Counted from the first letter of the stretch, positions 1 through 14,594 are shown. The stretch is 64,000 bases of DNA from Mycobacterium lepraemurium (GCA_002291465.1 CP021238.1:1-64000), one strand, 5' to 3'. The notes: a model not told the origin generated them from the sequence alone. Program-made: numbers and translations.

Positions 1-1458
1 TTGGCCGATGACCCCGGTTCAAGCTTCACCACGGTGTGGAATGCGGTCGTTTCGGAGCTCAACGGCGAGCCCGTCGCCGACGGCGGAGCCGCCAACCGTA
101 CGACTCTGGTCACTCCCCTCACCCCTCAGCAAAGAGCGTGGCTCAATCTGGTCCGCCCTCTGACCATCGTCGAGGGGTTTGCTCTGCTGTCGGTGCCGAG
201 CAGTTTCGTGCAGAACGAGATCGAGCGGCACCTGCGCGCCCCTATCACCGACGCGCTCAGCCGCCGCCTGGGTCAGCAGATCCAGCTGGGGGTCCGCATC
301 GCTCCCCCACCCGACGACGTCGAGGATGCGCTCATCCCGCCGGCCGAGCCGGTCACCGACACCCAGCCCGGCTGGCCCAACTACTTCACCGAGCGGCCGC
401 ACGCCATCGATCCCGCCGGCGCCGACGGAACGAGCCTCAACCGCCGCTACACCTTCGACACGTTCGTGATCGGGGCGTCCAACCGGTTCGCGCACGCCGC
501 CGCCCTGGCCATCGCCGAAGCGCCGGCCCGCGCCTACAACCCGTTGTTCATCTGGGGCGAGTCCGGTCTGGGCAAGACGCACCTGCTGCACGCCGCCGGC
601 AATTACGCGCAGCGTCTCTTCCCCGGCATGCGGGTCAAGTACGTCTCCACCGAGGAATTCACCAACGACTTCATCAACTCGCTGCGCGACGACCGCAAGG
701 TCGCCTTCAAGCGCAGCTATCGCGACGTCGACGTGCTGCTGGTTGATGACATCCAGTTCATCGAGGGCAAGGAAGGTATCCAGGAGGAGTTCTTCCACAC
801 CTTCAACACACTGCACAACGCCAACAAGCAGATCATCATCTCCTCCGACCGGCCGCCCAAACAGCTGGCCACCCTGGAAGACCGGCTGCGAACCCGGTTC
901 GAGTGGGGCCTGATCACCGACGTGCAGCCCCCCGAACTCGAAACTCGCATCGCGATCCTGCGCAAGAAGGCGCAGATGGAGCGCCTGGCGGTGCCCGACG
1001 ACGTGCTGGAACTCATCGCCAGCAGCATCGAGCGCAACATCCGCGAACTCGAGGGCGCCCTGATCCGGGTCACCGCGTTCGCCTCGCTGAACAAGACCCC
1101 GATCGACAAGTCGCTGGCCGAGATCGTGCTGCGCGATTTGATCGCCGACGCCAGCACCATGCAGATCAGCGCGGCCACCATCATGGCCGCCACCGCCGAA
1201 TACTTCGACACCACCGTCGAGGAACTGCGCGGGCCGGGCAAGACCCGGTCGTTGGCCCAGTCCCGCCAAATCGCGATGTACCTGTGCCGCGAGCTCACGG
1301 ATCTGTCGTTGCCCAAGATCGGGCAGGCCTTCGGCCGCGACCACACCACGGTGATGTACGCCCAGCGCAAGATCCTGTCCGAGATGGCCGAGCGACGCGA
1401 GGTGTTCGATCACGTCAAGGAGCTCACCACTCGCATTCGTCAGCGCTCCAAGCGCTGA
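1..1458 (+). CDS. dnaA: Chromosomal replication initiator DnaA
   Basis: This AAA+ protein binds DnaA boxes at oriC, melts the origin and recruits the DnaB helicase. The 485-residue product has a variable N-terminal interaction domain and linker, a Walker A motif GESGLGKT near residues 186-193, Walker [10 protein letters not shown] near 246-254, and the domain IV DNA-binding signature RDHTTVMYA near 446-454. The TTG start is the first base of the window, so the promoter is not visible. It is followed by oriC and dnaN, as in all mycobacteria. No lesion is seen. Confidence 0.98.
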   Translation: MADDPGSSFTTVWNAVVSELNGEPVADGGAANRTTLVTPLTPQQRAWLNLVRPLTIVEGFALLSVPSSFVQNEIERHLRAPITDALSRRLGQQIQLGVRIAPPPDDVEDALIPPAEPVTDTQPGWPNYFTERPHAIDPAGADGTSLNRRYTFDTFVIGASNRFAHAAALAIAEAPARAYNPLFIWGESGLGKTHLLHAAGNYAQRLFPGMRVKYVSTEEFTNDFINSLRDDRKVAFKRSYRDVDVLLVDDIQFIEGKEGIQEEFFHTFNTLHNANKQIIISSDRPPKQLATLEDRLRTRFEWGLITDVQPPELETRIAILRKKAQMERLAVPDDVLELIASSIERNIRELEGALIRVTAFASLNKTPIDKSLAEIVLRDLIADASTMQISAATIMAATAEYFDTTVEELRGPGKTRSLAQSRQIAMYLCRELTDLSLPKIGQAFGRDHTTVMYAQRKILSEMAERREVFDHVKELTTRIRQRSKR

Positions 1459-2005
1459 ATCACACCGCGGCCCCGGCCTTTCCGGCCCCCGGCCCGGAAT
1501 TTTTTTGAGAAACTTCTCACCCGTTTGTCACACCGGTCACACCCAGGGCATGTGCGCAGAGCTGTGCACAACACCCGGAGGCAGCGGTGTAGTACCACCG
1601 CGTGCGTGCACAGCCCGCGTTCGTCCCCATCGGCTCAACATGTCACCCACAGACGCCCCACTGTGATCCACACTCCGGCGCACCGCGCTAGCTGCGGCGG
1701 GAGACCGCTGTCCCCAAAATGCACAAGCCTTATTACTGTTACTGAGATCTCTTCATCGGTTCTTCTTTGAAATACAGCCCTGGGGACGTTCGGTGCACAC
1801 CCTGCGTCACAGCCGTCGTCAGCCCGGTTTGTCGGCCTTTGCGATTAGCTTTCAAGATGACCCCAGAGGATCTACGGTTGTTCTTCGACTGCTGTTGCGG
1901 TTGTCGTCGACGCCTCGCGTGCCGCCGGCGCCGTGGCGGGCCCCATGCTAGCGGGGGGGGGGCTAGCCAATGGATCCGACAACGCTGAGTAGGTGAAGGG
2001 ACGCT
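1459..2005. other. oriC: Replication origin oriC (dnaA-dnaN intergenic region)
   Basis: The 547-base gap between dnaA and dnaN is where mycobacterial oriC lies. It holds degenerate DnaA boxes, including TGTGCACAA at 1563-1571 (reverse of TTGTGCACA) and TGATCCACA at 1664-1672, and a locally AT-rich stretch at about 1728-1770 that could be the unwinding element. No coding gene is convincing. Near the dnaN end, GCTAGC at 1947-1952 and 1962-1967 flanks a nine-G run, with a tenth G opening the second site. The position is secure; individual boxes are weak matches. Confidence 0.85.
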
Positions 2006-3205
2006 ATGGACGCGGCGACGACAACGGCTGGCCTCAGCGACTTGAAGTTTCGTTTGGTGCGGGAGTCTTTCGCCGACGCGGTGTCGTGGGTGGCCAAGAG
2101 CCTGCCGTCGCGACCCGCGGTGCCGGTGCTCTCCGGGGTGCTGCTGTCCGGCACCGATGAGGGGCTCACCATCTCCGGATTCGACTACGAGGTTTCCGCC
2201 GAAGCACAAGTGGCGGCCGAAATCGCTTCTCCGGGAAGTGTTTTGGTGTCCGGGCGGTTGTTGTCTGACATCGTTCGGGCGCTGCCCAACAAGCCGATCG
2301 ACTTCTACGTCGACGGCAATCGGGTGGCGTTGAACTGCGGAAGCGCCCGGTTCTCGCTGCCGACGATGGCCGTCGAGGATTACCCGACGCTGCCCACGCT
2401 GCCCGAGGAGACCGGGACGCTGCCGGCCGATCTGTTCGCCGAGGCGATCGGGCAGGTCGCGATCGCGGCCGGCCGCGACGACACCTTGCCCATGTTGACC
2501 GGGATCCGGGTTGAGATTTCCGGGGACACGGTGGTTTTGGCCGCCACCGACCGGTTCCGGCTGGCGGTTCGCGAGCTGACCTGGTGGGCGTCCTCCCCCG
2601 ACATCGAAGCGGCGGTCCTGGTGCCGGCCAAGGCGCTGGCCGAGGCGGCGCGGACCGGCATCGACGGCTCCGACGTGCGGCTGTCGCTAGGGGCGGGCGC
2701 GGGTGTCGGCAAGGACGGCCTGCTCGGCATCAGCGGCAACGGCAAGCGCAGCACCACCCGCCTGCTGGACGCGGAATTCCCGAAGTTCCGCCAGCTGTTG
2801 CCGGCCGAGCACACGGCGGTGGCCACCATCAACATCGCCGAGCTGACCGAGGCCATCAAGCTGGTGGCGTTGGTGGCCGACCGGGGTGCGCAGGTGCGAA
2901 TGGAATTCAGCGAGGGGTCGCTGCGGCTGTCCGCCGGCGCCGACGACGTCGGCCGAGCCGAGGAGGATCTGGCCGTGGATTTCGTCGGTGAACCGCTGAC
3001 GATCGCGTTCAACCCCACATATCTGACCGACGGACTGGGATCGGTGCGCTCCGAACGGGTGTCGTTCGGCTTCACCACACCGGGCAAGCCCGCACTGCTG
3101 CGCCCGGCGTCCGACGACGACAGGCCGCCGAGCGGCAGCGGGCCGTTCAGCGCGCTGCCCACCGATTACGTCTACCTGCTGATGCCCGTGCGGTTGCCAG
3201 GCTAG
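2006..3205 (+). CDS. dnaN: DNA polymerase III beta sliding clamp
   Basis: This is the beta subunit, which dimerises into a ring that tethers the replicative polymerase to DNA. The 399-residue length is normal and the three-repeat clamp fold is recognisable throughout, with the C-terminal peptide-binding region ending in [10 protein letters not shown]. The ATG start has a purine-rich ribosome site (GTGAAGGGA) just upstream at about 1994-2002. The stop TAG directly abuts the GTG of recF with no spacer, which implies coupled translation of dnaN and recF. Confidence 0.97.
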   Translation: MDAATTTAGLSDLKFRLVRESFADAVSWVAKSLPSRPAVPVLSGVLLSGTDEGLTISGFDYEVSAEAQVAAEIASPGSVLVSGRLLSDIVRALPNKPIDFYVDGNRVALNCGSARFSLPTMAVEDYPTLPTLPEETGTLPADLFAEAIGQVAIAAGRDDTLPMLTGIRVEISGDTVVLAATDRFRLAVRELTWWASSPDIEAAVLVPAKALAEAARTGIDGSDVRLSLGAGAGVGKDGLLGISGNGKRSTTRLLDAEFPKFRQLLPAEHTAVATINIAELTEAIKLVALVADRGAQVRMEFSEGSLRLSAGADDVGRAEEDLAVDFVGEPLTIAFNPTYLTDGLGSVRSERVSFGFTTPGKPALLRPASDDDRPPSGSGPFSALPTDYVYLLMPVRLPG

Positions 3206-4363
3206 GTGTACGTCCGGCATTTAGGACTGCGCGACTTCCGTTCCTGGGCGTACGCCAGCCTCGAACTGCAGCCGGGTCGGACGGTTTTCAGCGGGTCTAA
3301 CGGTTTTGGTAAGACGAATTTGCTTGAGGCGCTGTGGTATTCGAGCACGCTGGGGTCACACCGAGTGGGCACGGACGTGCCGTTGATCCGGGCCGGCGCC
3401 GACCGGGCGGTGGTGTCGACCATCGTGGTCAACGACGGCCGGGAGTGCGCGGTCGATCTGGAGATCGCCGCCGGCCGGGCGAACAAGGCGCGGCTGAACC
3501 GGTTACCCGTGCGCAGCACCCGTGAGGTGCTCGGCGTGCTACGCGCGGTGCTGTTCGCCCCCGAGGACCTGGCCCTGGTGCGCGGGGATCCCTCCGAGCG
3601 GCGCCGTTACCTCGACGACCTGGCGACGCTGCGGCGCCCGTCGATCGCCGCGGTGCGCGCCGACTACGACAAGGTGTTGCGGCAGCGCACTGCGTTGCTG
3701 AAATCGCTGTCCGGTGCCCGCCACCGGGGCGACCGCGGCGCGTTGGACACCCTCGACGTGTGGGACAGCCGGCTGGCCGAATACGGGGCCCAATTGATGG
3801 CTGCCCGAATCGATTTGGTGAACCAGCTGGCGCCGGAGGTCGAGAAGGCCTATCAGCTGCTGGCCCCGGGATCGCGGGCGGCGGCGATCGGCTACCGATC
3901 CGGCTTGGGCGCGGCGGCCGCGGCCGAGGTGAACGCCGGCGACCGCGACTATCTGGAGGCCGCGCTGCTGGTCGGGTTGGCAGCTCGCCGCGACGCCGAA
4001 CTGGAACGGGGCATATGCCTGGTCGGCCCGCATCGCGACGACCTGGAGCTGTGGCTCGGTGAGCAGGTCGCGAAAGGCTTTGCCAGCTATGGGGAATCGT
4101 GGTCGCTGGCGTTGTCCCTTCGGCTCGCCGCCTACGAGTTGTTGCGGGCCGACGAAAGCGATCCGGTGTTGCTGCTCGACGACGTGTTCGCCGAGCTCGA
4201 CGCCGCCCGCCGCCGGGCGCTGGCCACGGTGGCTGAATCCGCCGAACAGGTGTTGGTCACCGCGGCGGTGCTCGAAGACATCCCGGCGGGCTGGCAGGCT
4301 CGGCGGTTCTTCGTCGAGTTGTGCGACACCGACGCGGGCCGGGTATCGGAGCTGCGCCCATGA
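3206..4363 (+). CDS. recF: DNA replication/repair ATPase RecF
   Basis: RecF is an SMC-like ATPase that helps load RecA at single-strand gaps through the RecFOR pathway. The 385-residue protein has Walker [10 protein letters not shown] near residues 30-38, and the ABC-type Walker [13 protein letters not shown] near 320-331. It starts at GTG immediately after the dnaN stop, and its TGA overlaps the ATG of the next gene (ATGA). Length and motifs are typical and no damage is seen. Confidence 0.96.
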   Translation: MYVRHLGLRDFRSWAYASLELQPGRTVFSGSNGFGKTNLLEALWYSSTLGSHRVGTDVPLIRAGADRAVVSTIVVNDGRECAVDLEIAAGRANKARLNRLPVRSTREVLGVLRAVLFAPEDLALVRGDPSERRRYLDDLATLRRPSIAAVRADYDKVLRQRTALLKSLSGARHRGDRGALDTLDVWDSRLAEYGAQLMAARIDLVNQLAPEVEKAYQLLAPGSRAAAIGYRSGLGAAAAAEVNAGDRDYLEAALLVGLAARRDAELERGICLVGPHRDDLELWLGEQVAKGFASYGESWSLALSLRLAAYELLRADESDPVLLLDDVFAELDAARRRALATVAESAEQVLVTAAVLEDIPAGWQARRFFVELCDTDAGRVSELRP

Positions 4364-4905
4364 GCGACGACCAGCACCCCTCCCCGTCGGGAGAACCGAG
4401 CGCGATGGACCTGGTGCGGCGGACCCTCGAGGAGGCCCGGGCCGCGGCCCGGGCACAGGGAAAAGACGCCGGCCGCGGGCGCGCCGCAACACCCACGCCG
4501 CGCCGGGTGGCGGGCCAGCGGCGCAGCTGGTCGGGACCGGGACCGGACGCTCGCGACCCGCAACCGCTGGGCCGGCTGGCGCGGGACCTGGCCAGGAAGC
4601 GGGGATGGTCCGCCCAGGTCGCCGAGGGCACCGTGTTGGGGAACTGGGCCTCGGTGGTCGGTCACCAGATCGCCGACCACGCGGTACCGACCGGTCTGTG
4701 CGACGGTGTGTTGAGCGTGTCCGCTGAGTCGACGGCCTGGGCCACCCAGTTGCGGATGATGCAGGCGCAACTGTTGGCCAAGATCGCCGCCGCCGTCGGC
4801 AACGGGGTGGTGACCTCGCTGAAGATCACCGGCCCGGCAGCGCCGTCCTGGCGCAAAGGCCCGCGGCACATCGCCGGGCGCGGGCCGCGCGACACCTATG
4901 GTTAG
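4360..4905 (+). CDS. dciA: DciA/DUF721 helicase-loading factor
   Basis: This 181-residue protein is the Rv0004-type DUF721 protein, the bacterial replicative-helicase operator DciA, which promotes DnaB loading in bacteria that lack DnaC or DnaI. The N-terminal third is basic and disordered. The conserved DUF721 core begins near [16 protein letters not shown] and includes [12 protein letters not shown] and WATQLRMM. The ATG at 4360 overlaps the recF stop by four bases and is preferred to an upstream in-frame ATG lying inside recF. Location in the dnaA-gyrB cluster supports the role. Confidence 0.9.
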   Translation: MSDDQHPSPSGEPSAMDLVRRTLEEARAAARAQGKDAGRGRAATPTPRRVAGQRRSWSGPGPDARDPQPLGRLARDLARKRGWSAQVAEGTVLGNWASVVGHQIADHAVPTGLCDGVLSVSAESTAWATQLRMMQAQLLAKIAAAVGNGVVTSLKITGPAAPSWRKGPRHIAGRGPRDTYG

Positions 4906-7197
<2,292 letters not shown>

Positions 7198-7208
7198 ACG
7201 AGGAATAG

Positions 7209-9728
<2,520 letters not shown>

Positions 9729-9830
9729 CTGGTACCGGGCCACCGGGTTCGGGCAATAGACTCAGCCGGACCACACATAACGCGACTGCCACTGCCCTGG
9801 GCGGCCGGCTAGGAGACTTAAGGAGTCGGG

Positions 9831-10658
9831 GTGAGTTCACCGAACGAGCCGGGCGCACCGAAGAAGGGGGAGACCCCCAACGGGGACGGTTCGGCAGAGC
9901 GGGCCGGGGTGCGGCGGGCGACGCCGCCGGCGCCGGGTGGCCTCGCCCCCGAGGCCGGCGACGGACCGCCGCGCCAGAACGAGCCGCCCACCGAGAAGCG
10001 GCCCGCCGGCGGCGGGGCCGAGGCCCGGCTGAACCGCTTCATCTCGGGCACCGCGGCACCGGGCACCGCGTCGCACGCCAAGGAGCCGGAGCGCGGTGAG
10101 GGACCCCCCGCCGAGGCTTACGCCAGCGAACTGCCCGACCTGTCGGGGCCGGTGCCGCGAGGCCCGCACCGCAAGCCGGCCGCCGAGCGCGGTGCGGAGA
10201 CGACCGGCAGGCAAGGCGGCGGCCGTCCGGTGAGCGGCGAGAGCCGCGAGGGCCGCGACAGCCGGGACCGGGTGCAGGTGTCGCGGCGCACCCGCGGGCC
10301 GGTTCGCGCCAGCATGCAGATCCGCCGGATCGACCCGTGGAGCACCCTGAAGGTGTCGCTGCTGCTCTCGGTGGCACTGTTCTTCGTCTGGATGATCGCC
10401 GTCGCGTTCCTCTACCTGGTGCTCGGTGGCATGGGCGTGTGGTCGAAGTTGAACAGCAACGTCGGGGACCTGCTGAACAACACCAGCGGCAGCAGCGGCG
10501 AATTGGTGTCCAGCGGCACCATTTTCGGCGGCGCCGCGCTGATCGGCCTGGTCAACATCGTGCTGTTGACCGCGATGGCTACCATCGCGGCGTTCATCTA
10601 CAACCTGGCCACCGATCTGATCGGCGGCATCGAGGTCACCCTGGCCGATCGCGACTAG
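9831..10658 (+). CDS. DUF3566 membrane protein (Rv0007-like)
   Basis: This 275-residue protein has a long, disordered Pro/Gly/Arg-rich N-terminal half and a C-terminal DUF3566 domain. The domain has two transmembrane segments, at about 170-200 ([20 protein letters not shown]) and 226-258, and ends in the charged tail EVTLADRD. It is the constant gene downstream of gyrA in mycobacteria and its biochemical role is not established. It starts at GTG 9831 after an AGGAG-containing site at about 9819. Confidence 0.85.
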   Translation: MSSPNEPGAPKKGETPNGDGSAERAGVRRATPPAPGGLAPEAGDGPPRQNEPPTEKRPAGGGAEARLNRFISGTAAPGTASHAKEPERGEGPPAEAYASELPDLSGPVPRGPHRKPAAERGAETTGRQGGGRPVSGESREGRDSRDRVQVSRRTRGPVRASMQIRRIDPWSTLKVSLLLSVALFFVWMIAVAFLYLVLGGMGVWSKLNSNVGDLLNNTSGSSGELVSSGTIFGGAALIGLVNIVLLTAMATIAAFIYNLATDLIGGIEVTLADRD

Positions 10659-10698
10659 CTTGGATGCTGTGCTTTTGGGAGTCGGGCGGCCTGTGCGG

Positions 10699-10704
10699 TA
10701 ATCT
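10699..10704 (+). promoter_or_regulatory. Candidate -10 element of tRNA-Ile
   Basis: TAATCT matches the mycobacterial TANNNT -10 consensus and ends 24 bases before the first base of the mature tRNA, a sensible distance for a short 5-prime leader. No clear -35 is visible. Assignment is by position and motif only. Confidence 0.4.
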
Positions 10705-10728
10705 CGTCGCTCGGCCGTACGCCAGTAC

Positions 10729-10805
10729 GGGTCTATAGCTCAGGCGGTTAGAGCGCTTCGCTGATAACGAAGAGGTCGGAGGTTCGAGTCCTCCTAGGCC
10801 CACCA
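10729..10805 (+). tRNA. ileT: tRNA-Ile (GAT)
   Basis: The cloverleaf is complete: acceptor strands GGGTCTA and TAGGCCC pair with one G-U, the anticodon stem CTTCG/CGAAG encloses anticodon GAT at 10763-10765, and the T arm is GGAGG-TTCGAGT-CCTCC. The 3-prime CCA at 10803-10805 is encoded in the DNA. It sits between the gyrA cluster and tRNA-Ala, as in M. tuberculosis (ileT). Confidence 0.97.
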
Positions 10806-10807
10806 CT

Positions 10808-10975
10808 ATGTGCCCGTCACGACGCTGCGTACGACTTGCGCTGCCACTGGGATTGCTCGCCGTTTGGGTGGCGGTGGCGTGGTCACGGCGCGGGGTGGAG
10901 GTCTGGCACGTGGCCGTGGAGGATTCCGGTCAGCCCCTGGGCCACAATGAGGGGGTCACGGTAGCGGGGCCTTAG
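10808..10975 (+). CDS. Candidate small membrane peptide (DLW-39-like) between the tRNAs
   Basis: An ATG three bases after tRNA-Ile opens a 55-codon frame: a hydrophobic segment (LALPLGLLAVWVAVAW) followed by basic residues, then GVEVWHVAVED and a polar tail. Many actinobacteria have a short one-helix protein of the DLW-39 family between these two tRNA genes, with an acidic-Leu-Trp motif after the helix; the resemblance here is loose. The frame ends 10 bases into tRNA-Ala, and no good ribosome site is visible because tRNA-Ile lies just upstream. It could be a non-coding spacer or a decayed copy. Confidence 0.35.
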   Translation: MCPSRRCVRLALPLGLLAVWVAVAWSRRGVEVWHVAVEDSGQPLGHNEGVTVAGP

Positions 10976-11038
10976 CTCAGTTGGTAGAGCACCGCCTTTG
11001 CAAGGCGGGTGTCAGGGGTTCGATTCCCCTAGGCTCCA
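10966..11038 (+). tRNA. alaT: tRNA-Ala (TGC)
   Basis: The acceptor strands GGGGCCT and AGGCTCC pair with one G-U, the anticodon stem CCGCC/GGCGG holds anticodon TGC at 10999-11001, and the T arm is AGGGG-TTCGATT-CCCCT. The discriminator is A at 11038 and CCA is not encoded. It corresponds to alaT of M. tuberculosis. Confidence 0.97.
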
Positions 11039-11582
11039 CAAATCGAATCCCTCTCCCCGCCCGGGCCGGTACGACGCGCCGAGGAAGCGGTGCACCAGGG
11101 CGCGCTCGGCGGCCGGGTCCTTGAGCGGCCAGCCCCGCAACGCCAGGAAGACGCGGATTGGCCACTGCGCCGCCAGCGGGTCGTCGTGGCCGGGCCCGAG
11201 CATCTCGGCGGTCCGGGCCGTCACCGTGGGCCAGTTGATCACCCAATCGTTGACCAGGGCTGCGTGGATCGACCGCATCAGCTGAGCCAGCGGATCAGAG
11301 CGCAACCGTTCCAGCGCCATGATCGCGGCGGGCACCACCCGCTCGGGGCCGCGAAGGTCCTTGATGGCTCCCGCGTGGTGTCGACGATGCGGGCCGCCTG
11401 AATACCGACGACGGCATCGCGGATCGTCACCTTGCCGCCGGCGTGCCGGTAGATGGTCGCCGGTTAACAGTGCACCCGGGCCGCCAGCGCCTCGATCGTG
11501 AACCCGTCGTAGCCGCGGCGTAGATCCGCTCGGCGGCCACGCTGCGCCGAGGCCGGCCCACCAACCAGTCGTCCCGCGCCAT
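11012..11582 (-). pseudogene. TetR/AcrR-family regulator remnant
   Basis: Minus-strand pieces in several frames rebuild a TetR repressor. It runs MARDDWLVGRPRRSVAAERIYAA (ATG at 11582), then after a short deletion and frameshift YDGFTIEALAARVHC, an in-frame TAA, PATIYRHAGGKVTIRDAV in the same frame, then after a second frameshift AIKDLRGPERVV through the ligand-binding domain. The helix-turn-helix is therefore broken by a deletion and a nonsense codon (a serine is expected at the TAA). The last frame runs into the tRNA-Ala gene, so its final residues are tRNA shadow. No function can remain. Confidence 0.8.
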
Positions 11583-11777
11583 CCACCCATGCTCCACCAC
11601 GCTGCACGACGCGCAAAGCGCTTCCGCAGCGTGAGAATTTTGTGACGAAATCTCTCACCGGAATCGCCTGCTCGCGGCGGGTCACCCACATCCGCAAGCG
11701 CCGTCCCCGGCCGTCGTCGTTCTCAACTTCGCTGCGGCCTGTTGACGCCGCGAGACGGCGCGTCGAGCCTGAAACGC

Positions 11778-12996
11778 ATGGCGGTGTTGGACAGCGCGAC
11801 CCGGTTCTTCGGCAGCGAGGCGATACAGGATCCCTACCCGCTGTATGAGCGCATGCACGCCGAGGCGCCGGTGCACCGGATCGGCGACTCTGTCTTCTAT
11901 GCCGTGTGCGGGTGGGACGCGGTGCACGAGGCCATCGAGCGGGTCGAGGACTTCTCGTCCAACCTCACCGCGACGATGGTCCTCCACGAGGACGGCACCG
12001 TCACCCCGTTCGACATGGGCGCGCCGGGCGCCCCGATGCACGCGCTGGCCACCGCCGACGACCCGGTGCACGCGGTGCACCGCAAGATCCTGCTGCCGGC
12101 ACCCGTCGGCGAAGCGAATCCGGATCATCGAGGAGTTCGCCACCCAGCCCGCCGACCGGCTCTGGGACGAGAACCTGTCCGACGGCCGGATCGAGTGGAT
12201 GAGCGCCATCGCCAACCGGTTGCCCATGATGGTGGTCTGCCGGCTGCTGGGTCTGCCCGATGACGATGTCGACAAACTCATCCGGCCCGGCTACACCACC
12301 ACCACCACACTGCTGGACGGGATCGTCGCCCCCGAACAGCTCGAGCAGGCCGGCATGGCCGCCATCGAACTGCCCGGCTACGTACTGGAGCATTTCGAAA
12401 AGGCAAGCGAGAAGCTGGAATCCAGCCTGATGGCCGATCTTGCGACGCGCTGCGCCGCCGGCGAACTCGAGTAACTACCGGTGTTGGGAATCATGCTCAC
12501 GTTATTCAGCGCGGCCGGCGAATCGACCGTGTCGCTGCTGGGCAGCGTGGCCTGGATCCCGGCCGACCGGCCGGCGATCCAACGGCAGCTTCGCGAAAAC
12601 CCGGAGTTGCTAAGCACTTTCATCGAAGAGACGCTCTCGCTTCGAGGCGGCCGTTTCGGGGTCACTACCGCCACGTGTGGCGCGACACCACGCTGGGCGG
12701 GATCGAGCTGCCCGAGGGCGCACACCTGCTGCTGATGTGGGGAGCGGCCAACCTCGACCCGACGCATTTCAAGGATCCCAACGGGTTTCGGCTCGACCGC
12801 GCGGCCGCCGAGAGCCACCTGAGCTTCGGCAAGGCGTCCACTTCTGCGTCGGTGCCGCGCTGGCCCGGCTGGAAGCCCACATCGTGTTGCATCAGCTGCT
12901 CGAGCGCACCAACTGGATTGGCGCGACCGGTGTCGGGGATTGGCTGCCCAGCATCCTGGTCCGGCGCCGGGAACGGCTGGGGTGGCCGTGCGGTGA
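11778..12996 (+). pseudogene. Cytochrome P450 pseudogene
   Basis: A P450 is spread over all three frames. The order is MAVLDSATRFFGSEAIQDPYPLY, a frameshift near 12110, IIEEFATQPADRLWDENLSDGR, an in-frame TAA at 12472-12474, then in the same frame GIMLTLFSAAGES (the I-helix, normally A/G-G-x-D/E-T/S). A frameshift near 12660 leads to FRGHYRHVWRDTTLGG, another near 12840 to HFCVGAALARLEAH (the haem-thiolate loop with its cysteine), and a last shift near 12980. At least five lesions make it non-functional. It ends two bases from cwsA, convergent with it. Confidence 0.9.
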
Positions 12997-12997
12997 G

Positions 12998-13432
12998 CTA
13001 CGGCCGCGGTTGCACGTCGACGCTCGGCGGCCGCGACTGCGGCTCCTGCGGCTTCTCGCGCACCGAGCGCCGCACGATGCTGAACGCGGCGGCGCCCCCG
13101 GCGAGAACGGCGACGGCGACACCGGCGATGATCCACGGGCGCTTGCCCCGTCGCTGCGCGCGCCGCGCGTCCTGCAGCGCCTGGGGCAGGCCGGTGACCA
13201 CCTCCTGAGCGGCGGCCAGTTCCTGGGCGAGGGTCTCCTGGGCCGCAGCGAGGTCTCGGGCCAGGCGCCCCTCCCGATACCGGCGCCGCAGCTGCTCGGC
13301 CGTCGACCGCGCGGACTGCACGCTCAGGCCGGCGACTCCCCGGGTGAGGTCCAGCGGTCCCAGTGTCGAGTAGGTCAGGCCGCGGGCCAGTCGCTCTCGC
13401 GGGGTCAGCCGGCCTTCCGCCTTGGTGCGCAT
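12998..13432 (-). CDS. cwsA: Cell wall synthesis protein CwsA
   Basis: This 144-residue protein is the Rv0008c-type CwsA, a mycobacterial division and polar-growth factor known to interact with CrgA and Wag31. Most of it is a charged helical or coiled-coil region ([23 protein letters not shown]). One transmembrane helix follows at about 98-116 (PWIIAGVAVAVLAGGAAAFS), and then a short basic, proline-rich tail. It is divergent from ppiA. The ATG at 13432 gives the expected length. Confidence 0.88.
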   Translation of the reverse strand: MRTKAEGRLTPRERLARGLTYSTLGPLDLTRGVAGLSVQSARSTAEQLRRRYREGRLARDLAAAQETLAQELAAAQEVVTGLPQALQDARRAQRRGKRPWIIAGVAVAVLAGGAAAFSIVRRSVREKPQEPQSRPPSVDVQPRP

Positions 13433-13522
13433 CGGTCGCCTTTCTGTCGAGCCCGCAGTTCACTGAACAGACTGCCAGCATAGGGACATCGGCGGAGCCG
13501 CGTGCGGGCACGCCGGGGCGTA

Positions 13523-14071
13523 GTGGCGGACTCTGATGCCGTGACTAACAGCCCCTTTCAGACTGCTACCGCCACGCTGCACACCAACCGCGGTGACATC
13601 AAGGTCGCCCTGTTCGGAAACCACGCGCCCAAGACCGTGGCCAACTTCGTCGGCCTGGCCCAGGGCACCAAGGAGTACTCGCCCCAGAACGCGTCGGGCG
13701 GCTCCTCGGGCCCGTTCTACGACGGCGCGGTGTTCCACCGGGCGATCCGGGGCTTCATGATCCAGGGCGGCGACCCGACTGGCACAGGCCGCGGCGGTCC
13801 GGGGTACAAGTTCGCCGACGAGTTCCACCCCGAACTGCAGTTCGACCAGCCCTACCTGCTGGCGATGGCCAACGCGGGGCTGGGCACCAACAGCCCGCAG
13901 TTCTTCATCACCGTGGACAAGACCCCGCACCTGAACCGGCGGCACACCATCTTCGGCGAGGTCGTCGCCCCGGAGTCGCAGAAGGTCGTCGACGCGATCT
14001 CGACGACCAGCACCGACGGCAACGACCGCCCGTCCGAGCCGGTGGTGATCGAGTCGATCACCACCTCGTAG
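13523..14071 (+). CDS. ppiA: Cyclophilin-type peptidyl-prolyl cis-trans isomerase A
   Basis: PpiA catalyses cis-trans isomerisation of prolyl bonds in folding proteins. The cyclophilin core is complete, with FHRAIRGFMIQGGDPTGTG, and the QFFI and HTIFGEV motifs lining the active site. The GTG at 13523 (VADSDAVTNSP) yields 182 residues, the M. tuberculosis length; an earlier in-frame GTG at 13502 would add seven unusual residues. A strong hairpin follows the stop. Confidence 0.94.
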   Translation: MADSDAVTNSPFQTATATLHTNRGDIKVALFGNHAPKTVANFVGLAQGTKEYSPQNASGGSSGPFYDGAVFHRAIRGFMIQGGDPTGTGRGGPGYKFADEFHPELQFDQPYLLAMANAGLGTNSPQFFITVDKTPHLNRRHTIFGEVVAPESQKVVDAISTTSTDGNDRPSEPVVIESITTS

Positions 14072-14072
14072 C

Positions 14073-14105
14073 ACGCGGCCCCTCAGGGCTGTTGCGGGGC
14101 CGCGT
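14073..14105. terminator. Bidirectional hairpin between ppiA and the PH-domain gene
   Basis: ACGCGGCCCC at 14073-14082 pairs perfectly with GGGGCCGCGT at 14096-14105 across a 13-base loop. It begins one base after the ppiA stop, and the stop codon of the opposing PH-domain frame lies in the loop. There is no U-tract, which is typical of mycobacterial intrinsic terminators. Convergent placement supports a terminator role. Confidence 0.6.
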
Positions 14106-14510
14106 AACCGGCGGCGGTGAGCGCGTCGAGCACCTGGAGCGGGTCCGCCCCGAGATCCCAGCGGGACAGCACCACCCAGGTCTCCGTCGGCGCTTTCCAC
14201 CTCGAGCAACCGCACCGTGCGCCCGTAGCGGCGGAACTCGATGATCCGGATGATCTTGACGTCGGGGGCGTTGTAATACCTGCGTCCGATACCAGCCGCG
14301 GACGGCCAGCCCGTCGGGGGTGATTGCCAGCTTCGGGCGCGCGCGCCACGACATCCCCGCAAACACGAGCAGACCCGCCGCGGCAACGCCGGCCAGAACA
14401 CGCTCCGGCGGGTCTGTGACCACGGTCACAGCCGCGATAGCCATCAGAACGCCCGCAACTCCACAACCAGCGATTCCCGCCGGATGCGGCTCCCACCGTG
14501 TTTGCTGCAT
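14083..14510 (-). pseudogene. PH-domain membrane protein (Rv0010c-like), frameshifted
   Basis: The intact family protein is about 140 residues: two transmembrane segments followed by a bacterial PH domain. Here the N-terminal part (MQQTRWEPHPAGIAGC through KLAITPDGLAVRGWYRTQVLQRP) is in one frame. DVKIIRIIEFRRYGRTVRLLEVES continues in a second after a shift at a run of five Cs (about 14263-14267), and WVVLSRWDLGADPLQVLDALTAAGY in a third. Two indels of the same sense do not restore the frame. It is either a pseudogene or has two sequence errors; each lesion is small. Confidence 0.72.
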
Positions 14511-14545
14511 GCGCTGCTTAGCCCCTCCCACCACGGCCGATGCAG

Positions 14546-14594
14546 TTATCCACAATCTCTATCAACAGTGGGGATAAATCACACGCGTGTGATT
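14546..14594. promoter_or_regulatory. DnaA-box pair and 18-base palindrome upstream of the PH-domain gene
   Basis: The gap between the PH-domain gene and crgA holds TTATCCACA at 14546-14554, identical to the classical DnaA-box consensus. An inverted near-match TGGGGATAA lies at 14569-14577, and directly after it is the perfect palindrome AATCACACGCGTGTGATT at 14577-14594. All lie upstream of the minus-strand PH-domain gene. The palindrome looks like a repressor operator, and which protein binds it is unknown. Confidence 0.55.

Noticed and set aside
19..1413. Long open frame antisense to dnaA (464 codons), and similar long antisense frames under gyrB, gyrA, leuS, ponA1 and ino1
   Set aside because: High-GC codon bias opens antisense frames. 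Their translations are low-complexity and match no family, while the sense strand encodes complete conserved proteins.
11012..11040. C-terminal residues WSLGESNP of the TetR remnant as a real protein end
   Set aside because: These codons lie in the 3-prime half of tRNA-Ala on the opposite strand and are a tRNA shadow.
14577..14594. The 18-base palindrome as a phage attachment site
   Set aside because: There is no integrase, no tRNA gene and no repeat partner nearby; an operator is the simpler reading.
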